Made by a program: the position numbers and the translations under genes
The notes under the pieces: generated by a model
The model's database searches: none
Seen by the model: the letters and a program-made list of their open reading frames with translations, nothing else
What the model was told of the DNA's origin: nothing
NCBI RefSeq assembly: GCF_914767665.1
Contig: NC_059503.1
Span: 36,270,001 to 36,334,000 of the forward strand
Source of the DNA: Harmonia axyridis
Taxonomy: Eukaryota > Arthropoda > Insecta > Coleoptera > Coccinellidae
Reading direction: 5' to 3'
Length of the DNA: 64,000 nucleotides
Part shown: piece after piece, positions 1 to 10,576 of the stretch
Layout of the letters: each line of letters begins with the position of its first letter
Numbering within the stretch: the stretch's first letter is position 1

Positions 1-1260
1 ATGATCTTTACAAATACCTTGGAATGAAACAGAACCGACGAATCAACCACCAAAGAATGAAGCAAGACTTAACTACTGAGTTCGTTAGGAGAACTGAAAA
101 GATTTTAAAAACAAACGTCAACAGCAAGAACATGACGAGAGCCATCAATACATATTCATGTTCAATTCTAACATACTCATTCGGTATAGTTTCATGGAGC
201 AAAACAGACATCGAAAACCTGCAACGCAAAATGAGAACGCTGATGACAAAAGCAAATGAGCACTATCCGAAAAGTAGCTTTGAGAGAACTACACTGCCAA
301 GAAGTAAAGGAGGCAGGGGTCTGACGGACATCATAGAACTTGCTAATGGGCAGATAGAAAGCCTACGGGAATACTTCAGAGATCAAGCAAGAAGATCAGA
401 CGTCTACAAAATAGTGTGTGAAGCAGACGAATCAACACCTTTACAACTTCACAAGGAGCAATTTTCATACAACAACGAGACAAACCAAGAAAAACTGCAA
501 AGATGGAAGAGATAAGCCCCTGCATTGAAGACATTTCAACGAGGGGAACCAGGATCATGTCATATTGAAGCGTCGAACTATTGGTTCACATCAGGTGCGA
601 TGTATCCAGAAACGGAAGGTTTTCTTTTAGCCATCCAAGATCAATTGATCTTAACGAGAAATTACTGCAAGCATATCATTAAGGATCGAACTATTACTTG
701 TCCAACGAATGAGACAATCCAACATATCACGGGAGGATGTCAAATGTTTTCAGGAAATGATTATAAAGAGAGACACGTTGCAGTAGGAAGAATACTACAC
801 TACTACACCAAGAATTGGCAACCATATCACAACTAATTCATAGTGGAAAAGTGCCATACTACAAGTACCAACCGGAGACCAATCTGGAAAATGAACAGTC
901 CCTCACAACAGATATACTACTAGTCGATAAACAAAAAAACAGCAATACTCATCGACGTAGCAATACCAAATAACAAGAACATGCGTCAAAAGGAGGTCGA
1001 AAAAATGTCAAAATATAGGGACCTCGAATTTCAGATAAAGCGGCAGTGGGGAATTATATCAACGAAAACTATTCCAATTATCATCTCAACAACTGGCATA
1101 GTATCCAAAAATCTCAAGAGAAATATTAAGCAATTAGGACTTAGTGAGTATATTTGTAATATAATGCAAAAAGATGTTTTTTTAGGTACTGCAAGGACGG
1201 TGAAAAAATTCCTAAGAGGCGACGGACAGGTCCAAGGATCGGCGAGATCGCGAGTAAGAG
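1..1260 (+). pseudogene. RLE-type non-LTR retrotransposon, 3' part of ORF (decayed)
   Basis: Three reading-frame pieces (24-512, 525-836 and 981-1260) line up as one decayed polyprotein C-terminus. The first resembles the region after the reverse transcriptase palm (text such as SILTYSFGIVSWSKTDI and LPRSKGGRGLTDI). The second holds PETEGFLLAIQDQLILTRNY and NETIQHITGGCQMFSGNDYK, a zinc-knuckle-like block. The third holds PIIISTTGIVSKNL and a KFLRG tail. Between them, around 900-975, a DILLVDK... ILIDVAIPN-like stretch with a frame change fits a PD-(D/E)XK restriction-like endonuclease. This order is known from R2/R4/Dong-type elements with a C-terminal nuclease. At least two frameshifts make it inactive. 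It continues off the left window edge. Family placement is from memory of such proteins; the clade is not certain. Confidence 0.75.
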
Positions 1261-1799
1261 AACCAGAAGTTCGACGATAACCAGGGGAACCACAAGGAAC
1301 AGACAATACCGAGCTCTACCCTTGATATTTTAAATATCTGGGATTGAGTGAATGTTCCTCTTAGCGGGGAATGAGAAGTCGACGGCGAACAGATTTTTCT
1401 ATCCTATGCGTATAGGCTAAAGTAATGTTCATTCAAAATAATGTGCTAACTTATCCATATTATTAGACCTTTATTGTAGCCCAACAACAATATATCAATT
1501 ACTCAAGTTTCAGAAAAAAATCATACCCTCATCCGTCAAATAATAAGAAAAAATAAAATGGCATAACCAGTACTATTTGAAACCTAACCAAACATAGCCA
1601 CCCTCAGTGTATCAACACCTTTACACATATATTTATACATTACACTGGGGCCCGCTCGAGCAAATTAGTACTCGGTGTCGGCGAATAAAAACGAAAGATG
1701 CACACAACTTAACGATATGGGGAGTGAATATGAAGTCAGAGTCGAACTGCACTACACAATATTACTACACATTTGATTTTCATCGACGAATTCAGCTAT

Positions 1800-2115
1800 G
1801 TGATTACTAATACAATTTTGTTGACGTTCTAGTGTATGTGACCTTGAAACACTTTTCCACTTTTAACGTTAGTCCGCCAATCGCAGACATATTGCAGACT
1901 GAAGCAACATCAAATCTGAAGCATTACGTATCTTCAGGTAGACCTTTACATCATCAGTATATGCTAGAGCTGGAGAACCGAGAGAAATCAGGAGATCAAT
2001 TGATTTAAATAATGAATAGAAGTGATCCAAAATTGATTCTCGTTGTACTCCACATAATATTCTCAAATGTTCTGAGCCATTATATAACACATAATCAAGT
2101 TTGTAGGTACTGTGA
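1800..2115 (-). pseudogene. Non-LTR reverse transcriptase fragment
   Basis: On the minus strand the frame 2090 to 1869 reads through two RT landmarks: GVQRESILDHF, a decayed form of the GVPQGSILGPLLF motif, and ALAYTDDVKVYLKI, a decayed YADD catalytic box (A to T), followed by LQSAICLRLAD. This is the RT palm of a Jockey/CR1-type element. Only about 100 codons survive. No endonuclease or tail is seen next to it. Confidence 0.7.
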
Positions 2116-2466
2116 ATAAGATTTTATGAGCCTCAAATATTCTGGACTGAAGCACAGTAGAACATTTTGATAAATAGTATCGAATGGTCTCTATAAATCG
2201 GTATATATCACATCAATATATGTTAACCTTAGCACAGAAAGTGGATATTGAATAAATATAATACTTACCCTCGCACTAACCTTCCTACCAATCCTACCGG
2301 AGTTAACTCACAAAGAAAACAACAAAAACCATCAATACTTCGTACGAAAACTTATCAGGATTACTTTAGATTCCTTTAAATTAGAGCAAAATCGCGTTAA
2401 TAAGTATTTCCAATCAAGGGCATAGAAATAGGGGGTACTGGGGGTAATTAGCCCCCCCCCCCCAAG

Positions 2467-3010
2467 ATTTCCAAAATATAAAATTGCAGAATTCTCACAA
2501 AGACTAAGAACGAAAATTTTTCCATAAAATGAAACAATAATCATTTTACTTTTCTTCGAAATCTACACGGCAGTAAAAAATCGGACCCTTTTGCGGTTTA
2601 TGAGTTTATTATCGCTTTCAAGATGAGTACTTTTACTGGACTACAAGCACGTTCGATGTTTATTATTTTCCTTTATCTATCCGCTTTGTCGGCCTCTTAT
2701 TTGCCATCTGTGATTTTTGCATTCGTCATCGGTATACTCTTATCCGTTGTTTTCGGTTTTGAATTTACTATATTGGAGTTGCTAAACTGGCTGTACAAAT
2801 GAAAATGACAGATTTATCGAATCTTTTTGAGAAAAAAAAAAGTCCTAAAACATAAGTCCCCCAAACACTTGGTTTTTGAGATGCAGGTGTTGAAGTTTTT
2901 CCTCATAGAACCTTCCCTTCACAAGATATTCAATTTGAATTGACCATAGATATGCCAATTTAAAGTTTTCATCATATAATATGCTAATTTTTAATGTGCC
3001 TGATTTTTTC
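2467..3010 (+). repeat. Dispersed repeat family R-A, copy 1
   Basis: The stretch from TTCCAAAATATAAAATT onward is closely repeated in the same order at 33598-34370, and parts of it recur inverted at 6205-6500 and 48965-49055. No open frame is shared by the copies, so it is probably a non-autonomous element. A 12-nt C run (2452-2463) lies just before it. Termini are not defined. Confidence 0.75.
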
Positions 3011-3067
3011 CTTCATTTTCCTCCGTAATTCTAATTTAGGAACATCCAATTTAAAAAAAAAAGAAAA

Positions 3068-3217
3068 AGAAGTTCGAATTAAATTATTCTTAATAATTTT
3101 TTTTATTACCAATTCGGTTGTTTTAATCTTTTTTCAAAAGATGAAAAAAGATGAAAGATGAGAACAACCGAATTGGTAATAAAAAAAATTATTTGGAATA
3201 ATTTGGTTCAAACTTCT
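3068..3217. repeat. Hairpin/MITE-like palindrome
   Basis: Arms 3068-3124 and 3163-3217 are inverted copies of each other with few mismatches (shared core ATTACCAATTCGGTTGTT and its complement), separated by a short A/G-rich loop. The right arm and its flank to about 3290 reappear in inverse orientation at 5846-5985, so this is a member of a dispersed family, not a chance hairpin. Confidence 0.7.
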
Positions 3218-3289
3218 CTTTCTCACATTACAAATATGAGTAAACGTCGTCGTCAAAAAAATTTTCGAGTTTTACCAAGAGTACCTTTT

Positions 3290-4780
3290 TGCTGTAAAAT
3301 TGAATGACGTTTAAATTCACTTGAAATTTTGATTAATAAATCTAACCTTAAAAAAATTTATGTTCAATACTTCTTGGTATGAACCGTGTAACTGACGCCT
3401 TCTATAAGAGTCAGATATAAAATCGAATCCATGAGATGAATCAGGTTCCAAAACATATCCGTATAAAATTTCAGTACAATGTTTCCCGTAGTTTTGACAA
3501 AATCGTAATAAATGTGTAATTTTTTTTCTTCAACCCTTTATATTGAATACGGATGGCGTTACGAAATTTTTTCATTGAGCAAACTCTTGTTATTTTTCAG
3601 TTTTCTATGTATCCTAGAGACGGGGTCACCTTTTTTTTAAACAACCTGATGTATACTGTCATTATACCAATACTAGTTAGCGTCACTAAGACATTTTTTA
3701 ATCAGATCATAAGTTACATCTGACAGCCCAGAGATCTTTATATAATTTTCTCTCTAGAATAAAGTATAGAAGTATATTTTAGTAATGGGTTATTCCCAAA
3801 CAATGAAACCAAATGGATTGGGAATTAAGGTCCTCATAGGCTATACAACTGGACAATCCTTAAAAATGACCCTTCATTACCATATCCAAAAGAATACATT
3901 ATTGTTATAATAGTTATTTATACAACATGAATATAAAGCGACTTTTTTGCACACGGAAGAAGTTTTCATAATGAGTTGTCGGCGGAATTCCAAAAAAGGT
4001 TTCATATAAAAAACTAAAAATGTTTTTTAAATACAGTATGTTTCTTTCGTATCAAAGAGCATTATTAGTATTACCATAAGCTTCAGCAGTTAGAGTTTTG
4101 AAATTTCATGATTTTCAACGTTCTATGGCCTGCTGTAATACGGAATTGAGGTCTCTAACTACAACCAATGTCTCTATATGGGTTACCAGGCCCATGTATA
4201 AGGAAAGTATTCGGATTTACAATAACTAAATGCATTGTTTGAAATTAACATCAGAATAACAACAATGGTACTATTATTTAATATAAATCTTGCAAGGCGT
4301 TAGTATGCAAGAATGAGCTGGGATTATATGTTCAATAAAAATTAAGAGAATACTAACTTTAAGTCGGGAGCTTTTGAGCGCTCATTCATTCATGCACTGA
4401 TCTCACCCTTTTAAACCACTTCATTTTTCGATATTTTTTTATATCTATGTTTTATGATTCTCATGACGCGTTCAACACAAAATTATTTCATAATTATTAG
4501 AAGAACAAAATTTCGAACCATAGTTTCGTAACCATTCTGTCCACTAACGAACTTAACCTGATGCCCGCCACTCACGAAGCGTTTTTTCGAGCATTTGGAA
4601 TCCAGGCTTTCAAATGGCTTGCGTCCAAATGGTAGCTAGTCTACACTGACTGCCATCCCAGACTGTCATCGAAACCTGCCACTCAAGAGGTTGTTTTATT
4701 GAGTATCCGGCTCGGATTTCAGATGGTCACAGACAGCTGGCCATTTATCAGGTATTTTTGTGCAAAATAAATTTTTGATA
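3290..4780. other. AT-rich intergenic DNA, nothing recognised
   Basis: No coding frame, inverted termini or repeat relationship was recognised in this stretch. It is AT-rich, with homopolymer T/A runs. Confidence 0.5.
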
Positions 4781-4990
4781 GGTTTCATCGAAATATTCAG
4801 GCAGAAAACCTGTCGATGGAAAATAAAAAGTTCACCATACGCAAACAGGAATATCAAAAATAAAGCCTATGGAGAACTAGTAGAATATTCCAAAGGAAAA
4901 TTACAGAATGAAAGAATAGATGTAAATTTCTATTTGGCTGATATCGTTTTCCATCGTTATTGGAATATCTTCCTATTTACATTGAAATAA
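4780..4990 (+). pseudogene. Possible MADF-like domain exon fragment
   Basis: A short frame reads WKIKSSPYANRNIKNKAYGE followed by LVEYSKGKLQNERIDVNF, which has the spacing of a MADF (Myb/SANT-like) DNA-binding domain: a W-x-I-x-S-x-x-Y-x-x-R-N-x-K-x-x-A-Y core. It starts after a possible splice acceptor (ATATTCAG ending about 4800) and runs into a stop at 4990. MADF proteins are abundant in insects, both as host regulators and beside Harbinger-type transposons. No other exon was found, so I treat it as an orphan fragment. The assignment rests on one motif only. Confidence 0.35.
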
Positions 4991-5038
4991 ACATTCATTA
5001 ATTTGAGATCTTTCTTCCCTGAAATGTCCCATTTGAAG

Positions 5039-5816
5039 GTAGTCTTCTCAGAGGAAAGAAAAGATAGAGGTGCCTTATAGCATTTGTGGACATCGCTATA
5101 ACATTTTTGTTTACAAACACTTATAATGTACTGCGTTGCCATTCTGAGAAAGAAGTAATCTTTTCTCCGTTCTGCGCCATAGATGTTTTGCGAATATTCT
5201 GAGAATTTGGCAACACGGTTCTGTAGCTGTTATTGCACGTGTCAACTAGAGGTGCGTTAAGGGTTAACTGTTCATTTTAATTTCACGTTTGTAATCGGCG
5301 TTATTTCATACAAGTTTGTGAATTTTAAGTTACATATTGTTAATTTTAATCATGGTAAATACTCGAAAAACATGTATAGTGTGTGAAACATCGGAAATGA
5401 AAACCTAACCTATCATAGGTTAGTTCACGTTTTGAGTCCATAGGCGTAGAATATATCTCGTCTATGGCGTAGTATTTGTGAGATATCGAAAACTTATTTC
5501 AATGCTAACATTTGTAGGTTTCCTTCAAATAGAGAATTTAGCAAAATATTGTGCCACGTATTAATATTGCAAATGAACAATTTGCCGAAATATGCATATG
5601 TTTGTTCCAAACATTTCAGCACCGAAAACTTAATAAGAGGCAGTAAGAGAACCATTGACTACGCCACTGAAATATTTACCGCCCCTCTAGTTGTCAATTT
5701 TGCAGGTTTGTTGTTGTCCTATCTCACTTTATCATCATGCTGTTGCAATTGATTACAATACAACGCTATTTACTTCTAAGGGCACCTCTATCTTTTCTTT
5801 CCTCTGAGGTAGTCTT
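5039..5816 (+). mobile_element. Non-autonomous P-like DNA transposon with TSD
   Basis: Perfect 28-bp terminal inverted repeats lie at 5047-5074 and 5781-5808 (outer end CTCAGAGGAAAG). They are flanked directly by the 8-bp duplication GTAGTCTT at 5039-5046 and 5809-5816. The 762-bp interior carries a THAP-domain remnant. An 8-bp duplication together with a THAP domain is the signature of the P superfamily. At 762 bp it is far shorter than an autonomous P element, so the catalytic part is deleted. Intact ends and duplication suggest a fairly recent insertion. Confidence 0.8.
5353..5757 (+). pseudogene. THAP domain remnant inside the P-like element
   Basis: A first block at 5353-5409 reads MVNTRKTCIVCETSEMKT and then stops, giving the two leading cysteines of a C2CH THAP finger. 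After a plausible splice acceptor (TTTGTAG, ending 5517) the frame reads RFPSNREFSKILC, then KYAYVCSKHFSTENL and GSKRT, matching the HRFP, VCSxHF and following parts of the THAP fold. The gap between the blocks would be an intron of roughly 100 bp; I cannot fix its donor. Nothing after the THAP domain survives, so the fragment could bind DNA at most. It is read in the same direction as KDM2 but lies 9 kb upstream of it. Confidence 0.6.
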
Positions 5817-5845
5817 CCTGATCAATCAGTATTTTTACCGATTTG

Positions 5846-5985
5846 AAAGCCGTAATCGAAAAAAAAATTTTTTTGCAACAACTTTCACCCATATCTGTAA
5901 TGTGAGAAAATGAGGTTTGATAAGTTCGAACCGAATTACTCGAAATATTTTTTTTTACCAATTGTTCTTATCTAATACTGTATTT
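5846..5985 (+). repeat. Copy of the 3.1-kb palindrome repeat
   Basis: This segment, containing TATCTGTAATGTGAGAAA and TTCGAACCGAATTA, matches the inverse of 3163-3290. It is a single arm here, so the second copy is truncated or decayed. Confidence 0.55.
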
Positions 5986-6204
5986 TCTTAAAATGGAGTT
6001 ACGAAGAAAACTAAGAGATTCCTGGGTTAATTTTAAGAATAAAAAGTCCCATAAACATGAGCTCGGTGTTTTTTGTGTATTAGTCGTACTTTTTAGTGAT
6101 GCTTTTATCAGTTTATCGAATTTTAATTAATCTTCACTACAGCATGGGTAAATGAGTATAGTTAATTTATTCATCACAGCTTTCTTACTAGATGTTTATA
6201 ATAA

Positions 6205-6500
6205 TGTCGATTTTTTTCTCGAAAGCGATAGCAGTTACGACAAAACTACAACAAACCAATATAGTACTGGATACGAATTTCTTATTACGTTTTTCTTAAC
6301 TACCAGTGGTTCACAAAAAATTGTTCTGGAGGAAAGAAGCGTCCCAGAAGAAATATAACCCTGTAGATTTGGATTCAAAATTAGCATATCACAAGATGAA
6401 AACTTTTATTTGGAATATCTATGCCAATTCAAGTTAAATATCTTGTGAACGCAAGTTGCTATGAGGAAAAACTTGAACTTTAACACCGGCATCTCAGGAA
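6205..6500 (-). repeat. Dispersed repeat family R-A, inverted partial copy
   Basis: Read on the minus strand, this stretch follows 34140-34450 closely, including AACCACTGGTAG and TTTGAATTGGC-type blocks and the GAGAAAAAAATCGA end. It is a partial R-A element in the opposite orientation to copies 1 and 2. Confidence 0.65.
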
Positions 6501-7300
6501 CAAAGCGTTCGGTAGTGTCGATTATCAAACTATCAGTCCATAATAAATTAGTAGGACCTAGGTTCAGATACGGTACGAATATTCGCATTTCAGCGTTGGT
6601 CTGTTGGAGACTTAAATAGGTACGGATATACTATACGTTGTCATATGTTCATTCTTTCATTTAATATCATTCAAGCATCCAGATATTCTTGAACTTAGGC
6701 CTTATTTGCCTGAATATGTACTTCTTGGTATATATTTTTTCAAGCTATAAGGAAAAATTGTAAAATGGCGAGAAATGAAAAGTTTTCATAATTTCTTTAT
6801 TACTGGTCCTATAAACATAAAGCAAAGTATTCTATAGGCACAACATTACTACAGTAGAATTAATGTTATAATCGTTTGTTTTTTATTGGAATAAGTAATT
6901 AGTATTTTCATGAATATTGTATTTGGAAATAAAAATTATTATTATAGATAGAGGGAGTATATGCAATTTTTACATGTCCCGAACATGGTTAGATTACATT
7001 GTGGGATTGTGATATATTTTCAAATCCACAATTTTACTATATCGTTATGAATGTATATTATATTCAATGAAATGTATTCATTTGAGTGATTCCTGATTAA
7101 ATTACAAATTTGAATATTTGGAATCCGATATTTTTGCTAATTGCAAAATTTTTAATAAGCAGAATATGTATTATTTTCTGTGTATGACTGCCGAAATCCA
7201 AGGTTTGGCAACTTACTGTCTTACGGTTGTTTCACGTTGTTTGGCGAGGTTTATTTTCTGAATTGATCATAGACATAAAATGAAATATGGAATTGAGTGG
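6500..7300. other. AT-rich intergenic DNA
   Basis: No gene seen. One block at 6945-6975 (GAGGGAGTATATGCAATTTT) resembles an end of the repeat at 8930-9055 and 32300-32445, but the similarity is too short to annotate further. Confidence 0.4.
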
Positions 7301-7400
7301 AATATATTACTCCACAATAGTTAATAGAGTTCGAAAATTTTGTGACCGTTTCAAAAGTTGCCGATTCTTGTCCATCAAATGTTCATTTATGAGAAATAAA

Positions 7401-8175
7401 GCGTGTTTTTTTTAGAGCTAAAGAACTTCAAATTGCAATAAAACAACGATGGATTATTCGATTGACATGAATTTTATTTATCCGCAAGATAATAAATATG
7501 ATTTCTGGCATATTACCGCCACGGCTGGCTCGGATGTGGTCCAATCTGGACGTCCAATTTTCGATGACTTTTTCCAACATTTGTGGCCGTATATCGGCAA
7601 TAATACGGCGAATTTTGTCTTCCAAATGGTCAAGGGTTTGTGGCTTATCCGCATAGACCGATTACTTTACATAGCCCCACAGAAAGTAGTCTAGCGGTGT
7701 TAAATCACAAGATCTTGGAGGCCAATTCTCAGGTCCAAAACGTGAAATTAGGCGGTCAGCAAACGTTTCTTTCAATAAATCGATTGTTGCATGAGCTGTG
7801 TGACATGTTGCGCCGTCTTGTTGGAACCACAGCTCCTGGAGTCAGTTTTTCTGGATGTAACGGTGTCTCGACATACACTTGAGGATTAGCTTCACTGCAA
7901 ATGCGGCAGTTTTGTTTGTTGACGTAGCCATTCAACCAGAAATGCGCTTCATCGCTAAACAAAATAAAATGGACGTAGTGCGCGATACGTTTTCCGCACA
8001 GAACCATTATTTTCGAAATAAAATTGCACTATTTGCAAGCGTTGTTCAGGCGTGAGTCTATTCATGATGAATTGCCAAACCAAACTGAGAATAAATCACT
8101 TGACAGCTGTCAAATCGGTCGCCATCTTGAACAGTAATGCCAACTTAAAGTTATATACCTCGAAAAAAAACACCC
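7401..8175 (-). mobile_element. Mariner-like element nested in the Tc1-like copy
   Basis: The ends are imperfect inverted repeats: GCGTGTTTTTTTTAGAGCTA at 7401-7420, and at the right the complement of GGGTGTTTTTTTTCGAGGTA finishing at 8175. The match extends about 27 bp with few mismatches. The transposase lies on the minus strand. The element sits inside the outer Tc1-like copy, so it inserted later. Two internal deletions shorten it to 775 bp; the DDE/mariner family is usually around 1.2-1.3 kb. Confidence 0.75.
7428..8065 (-). pseudogene. Mariner-like transposase, internally deleted
   Basis: Starting at the ATG complementary to 8063-8065 the protein reads MNRLTPEQRLQIVQFYFENN and a short HTH region. 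It then jumps, in another frame, to FILFSDEAHFWLNGYVNKQN, the first catalytic Asp region. A second junction occurs after ETPLHPEKLT, where the next DNA encodes the LWFQQDGATCHTA region (second Asp) out of frame. The tail reads KIRRIIADIRPQMLEKVIEN and GNMPEIIF. The two deletions remove most of the DNA-binding domain and the segment between the first and second catalytic residues, so no active enzyme can be made. Confidence 0.75.
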
Positions 8176-8339
8176 GTTACAATGACTACTTTATTATATC
8201 TGAATGAATTTTTTGCTCCTCATTTGATAACTTTCTCAGTTCCAGGCATGTTCTTGTCGTTTGCGTTTCTAAAAATTTTGGATCATTTGTTCTCTTACGT
8301 TCTCACAATCAACTCTGATTCAAAATCTGAAAATGACAT

Positions 8340-8700
8340 CATTGTTTCATGTTGCTATTATAGGCCAAATTTCTTGCTTTTGGACGATAATGCGTCACCT
8401 CATCGTGCGAAAATTGTCGATGAAGCTCTGGAAATCCACGATATTCCGTATTTGGTCTTGCCCTCCCGGTCACCAGACCTCAATTCCATTGAACACGCTT
8501 GAGATCAGCTACAAAGAGCCTTAGATTCTCACCAATCACCTCCTCATACGCATCAAGAACTCAGACGGCTTTTACCACAACTCTGGAGAGAAATTTATCA
8601 AGGCTGCTTCACTATCTGATCGAAAGTGGATATGCAAACCCATTGTCAAGCAGTTGTTGATGTTCGAGGAGGCCAAACTCTTTTTACTGAACTTATTTTT
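8340..8700 (+). pseudogene. Tc1-like transposase C-terminal fragment
   Basis: The frame reads PNFLLLDDNASPHRAKIVDE, then PYLVLPSRSPDLNSIEHA, and a stop where Trp is normal, followed in frame by DQLQRALDSHQSPPHTHQEL and a VDVRGG tail after frameshifts. The second Asp (LDDNA) and the Glu (IEHA) of the DD34E triad are present; the first Asp region is missing. It belongs to the outer Tc1-like element. Confidence 0.75.
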
Positions 8701-8798
8701 CAAATTTCTTGAATGAACTGATTTTGTACTACAAATACTAAAAATGAATTTTCAACTGAAAGTGTGAAACCCATCAAGTAATGGGTAGTGAGTAAACA

Positions 8799-8860
8799 AT
8801 TTCTTCAGCAATTTTTTTAATATGATAGATCCATCATATTTAAAAAATTGCTGAAGAAAT
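8799..8860. repeat. Near-perfect 27-bp hairpin
   Basis: Arms 8799-8825 and 8834-8860 (outer sequence ATTTCTTCAGCAATTTTTT) pair with one mismatch around an 8-nt loop. It lies inside the right part of the Tc1-like element and is not part of its termini. Confidence 0.7.
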
Positions 8861-8929
8861 GAGAACTTTCGAAACAGTTTCAAAAGCTCTGAACTTCCTC
8901 AACTTTTGTGGAGCAGTATATGTCCGTGG

Positions 8930-9055
8930 AATTGAGTGGACTATCATATCGTTGATATGTTTTAATTTCCGCGCGCTTCATGTCAAATTTGATAGTTGTT
9001 AGGGACGAAATTTGCTTACTGAAAATGACATATGCTCCCTCTTTGGGTCCTTTTT
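8930..9055 (-). repeat. Dispersed repeat, inverted relative to 32300-32445
   Basis: The complement of this segment shares long blocks with 32300-32445: GAGGGAGCATATGTCATTTT, AGTAAGCAA, ACTATCAAATTTGACATGAA and GCGGAAAT. About 110 bp is conserved. No coding capacity is seen. Confidence 0.65.
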
Positions 9056-9419
9056 TTGTTTATGAATGAACAAGGTGTCGTGAGATATTTTCGTCGAATA
9101 TAATTCGAAAAAAATTTTTTTTTCGCATAAACCGTTCTCGTTTCATTCGATCATATCGGCTAATCAAGTATCTGGTGTGTGGAACCTTTAAGGTAATTAA
9201 CCTATTGTTTCAATAAGTGTTGCACTCCTGATAATGATATACGCCACCGCCACGATTGCAATGTACATCTCCTCCCGATATATCAGCGTTCCTTTTCCTC
9301 CAGGTGATACCACAATTATAAAGGCGTGTATTCAATGTTTACTTTACACGCATGTAATTAAATAAACGTTGAGCATTCAGAATGCTCCTATTCTAAATTA
9401 TCCTCGGAACAGTTTCTCC

Positions 9420-9665
9420 TCTCAAGTTCACGTTTATTGAATCGATCGCGTTGGCAAGCTGCACCCGCATCGCTCAATGGAAGGAGGCCGAGGCTTCGAA
9501 GATGTCCCTTTCGGCGGAGAGTCGAACTGCAGAACGATCAGCGCGAGCGAAACGAAGCCGCCGATCGGTGTCGCGTAGCGATGAGACGCTTGCGCGATGC
9601 CCGCTCATGATGCGACGTTGTCGCGTTTTACGCTAAATCCTGGACCGCCGGATCGTACGATCTCT
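9420..9665. other. CpG-rich segment of unknown function
   Basis: This stretch is far richer in G+C and CpG (CGATCGCG, GCGCGAGCGAAACG, GTCGCGTAGCGATGAGACG) than the AT-rich DNA around it. A 61-codon frame (9454-9636) covers it, but its product (Arg/Ser-rich) is not recognised. It might be a promoter or first exon, of KDM2 or of a gene outside the window, or a remnant of a GC-rich transposon end. Confidence 0.35.
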
Positions 9666-10117
9666 TATGATCTCACGATGCATTTTTGGTTTCTACTTTC
9701 CCAATATTCTTTTTTTATTGATTTATGCATAAATTGAATTTGAAATTGTATTCTGGAATAATGGTAGAATAAAAAATCCATTCTGGATCAAAAATACCTC
9801 TATAACGTAGGTGTGTCAAGAATTATTATAAAATTTCTGCTCAAATTCAATATGAGTCATCTTCACACGAAAAGTTGACCTACTATACCTGAAATTATTC
9901 CGAATCGCTTTTGTTCAGCAAAACAATCAAAGAGATTTTATCATATGTATAATATTTGCAACAATATCGAAATTTTAGTTAGGTACATATGACCTTTTTT
10001 TCGATTGTATGTTTTTTCTATTTTTCTAGGAATCCAACAATTGGAAATTTAAGCTTCGCAATGGGTAATTTATCCGGGTTTTGTTTCATGTACCTTAAAT
10101 TTTGAACTGTGCCTTTA
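9665..10117. other. AT-rich intergenic DNA
   Basis: No coding or repeat signal recognised. Confidence 0.4.
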
Positions 10118-10564
10118 TACAGGGTGATTCACCGGATCTATTAGACGTTTATGAAAAACTTATCATAATTTTTAAACCGTAAACAGTCTTATAATACTAC
10201 GTATTTGCAGAACAGAAAGAACATTTTTTCAAAAAAGCTTTTTCTGCCGAAAAATAAAAAAATCTTCGCCACTTTTCTTCATAAAAATCCCATCAACTCA
10301 CGAACCGTTGAGTTTTTACCCAAGGTATGGCATATTGCCGAAATTGTCATCAAAAAAGCTATCTAATGCTGCAATAATATACTGGGTACTGGGTGAGCCA
10401 TTTGAAATAAGGAAGTAGTAGTCTGTTTCCGGTATAACCGGAAGTTGAAAATATTTTAGGCATAAATATCATTGCCTCAAACCCAAATTTGCAAATTTTC
10501 AGCTCAAAATTATGATTAGTTTTCCATTAACGTCTAATAGGCCATCCCGGTGAATCAATCTGTA
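10118..10564. mobile_element. Short foldback/MITE with CAGGGTGATTC ends
   Basis: The left end TACAGGGTGATTCACCGG followed by CTATTAGACGTT (10118-10150) is inverted at 10529-10564, with a few extra bases. The 447-bp element contains no coding frame of note. It ends 13 bp before the next foldback element starts. Confidence 0.65.
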
Positions 10565-10576
10565 TCGATATATCGA

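Larger units (their letters stand above)
7308..8918 (+). mobile_element. Tc1-like transposon, interrupted by a mariner-like element
   Basis: The left end begins CTCCACAATAGTT at 7310 and the right end finishes with ...AACTTTTGTGGAGCAG at 8916. These are inverted copies over about 50 bp with mismatches. A TA dinucleotide flanks both ends (7308-7309 and 8917-8918), as expected for Tc1/mariner insertion. The CTGCTCCACA terminus is shared with the intronic Tc1-like copy at 22420-23878. The interior holds the C-terminal transposase piece (8340-8700), while the 5' part is replaced by the nested element at 7401-8175. Confidence 0.7.
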
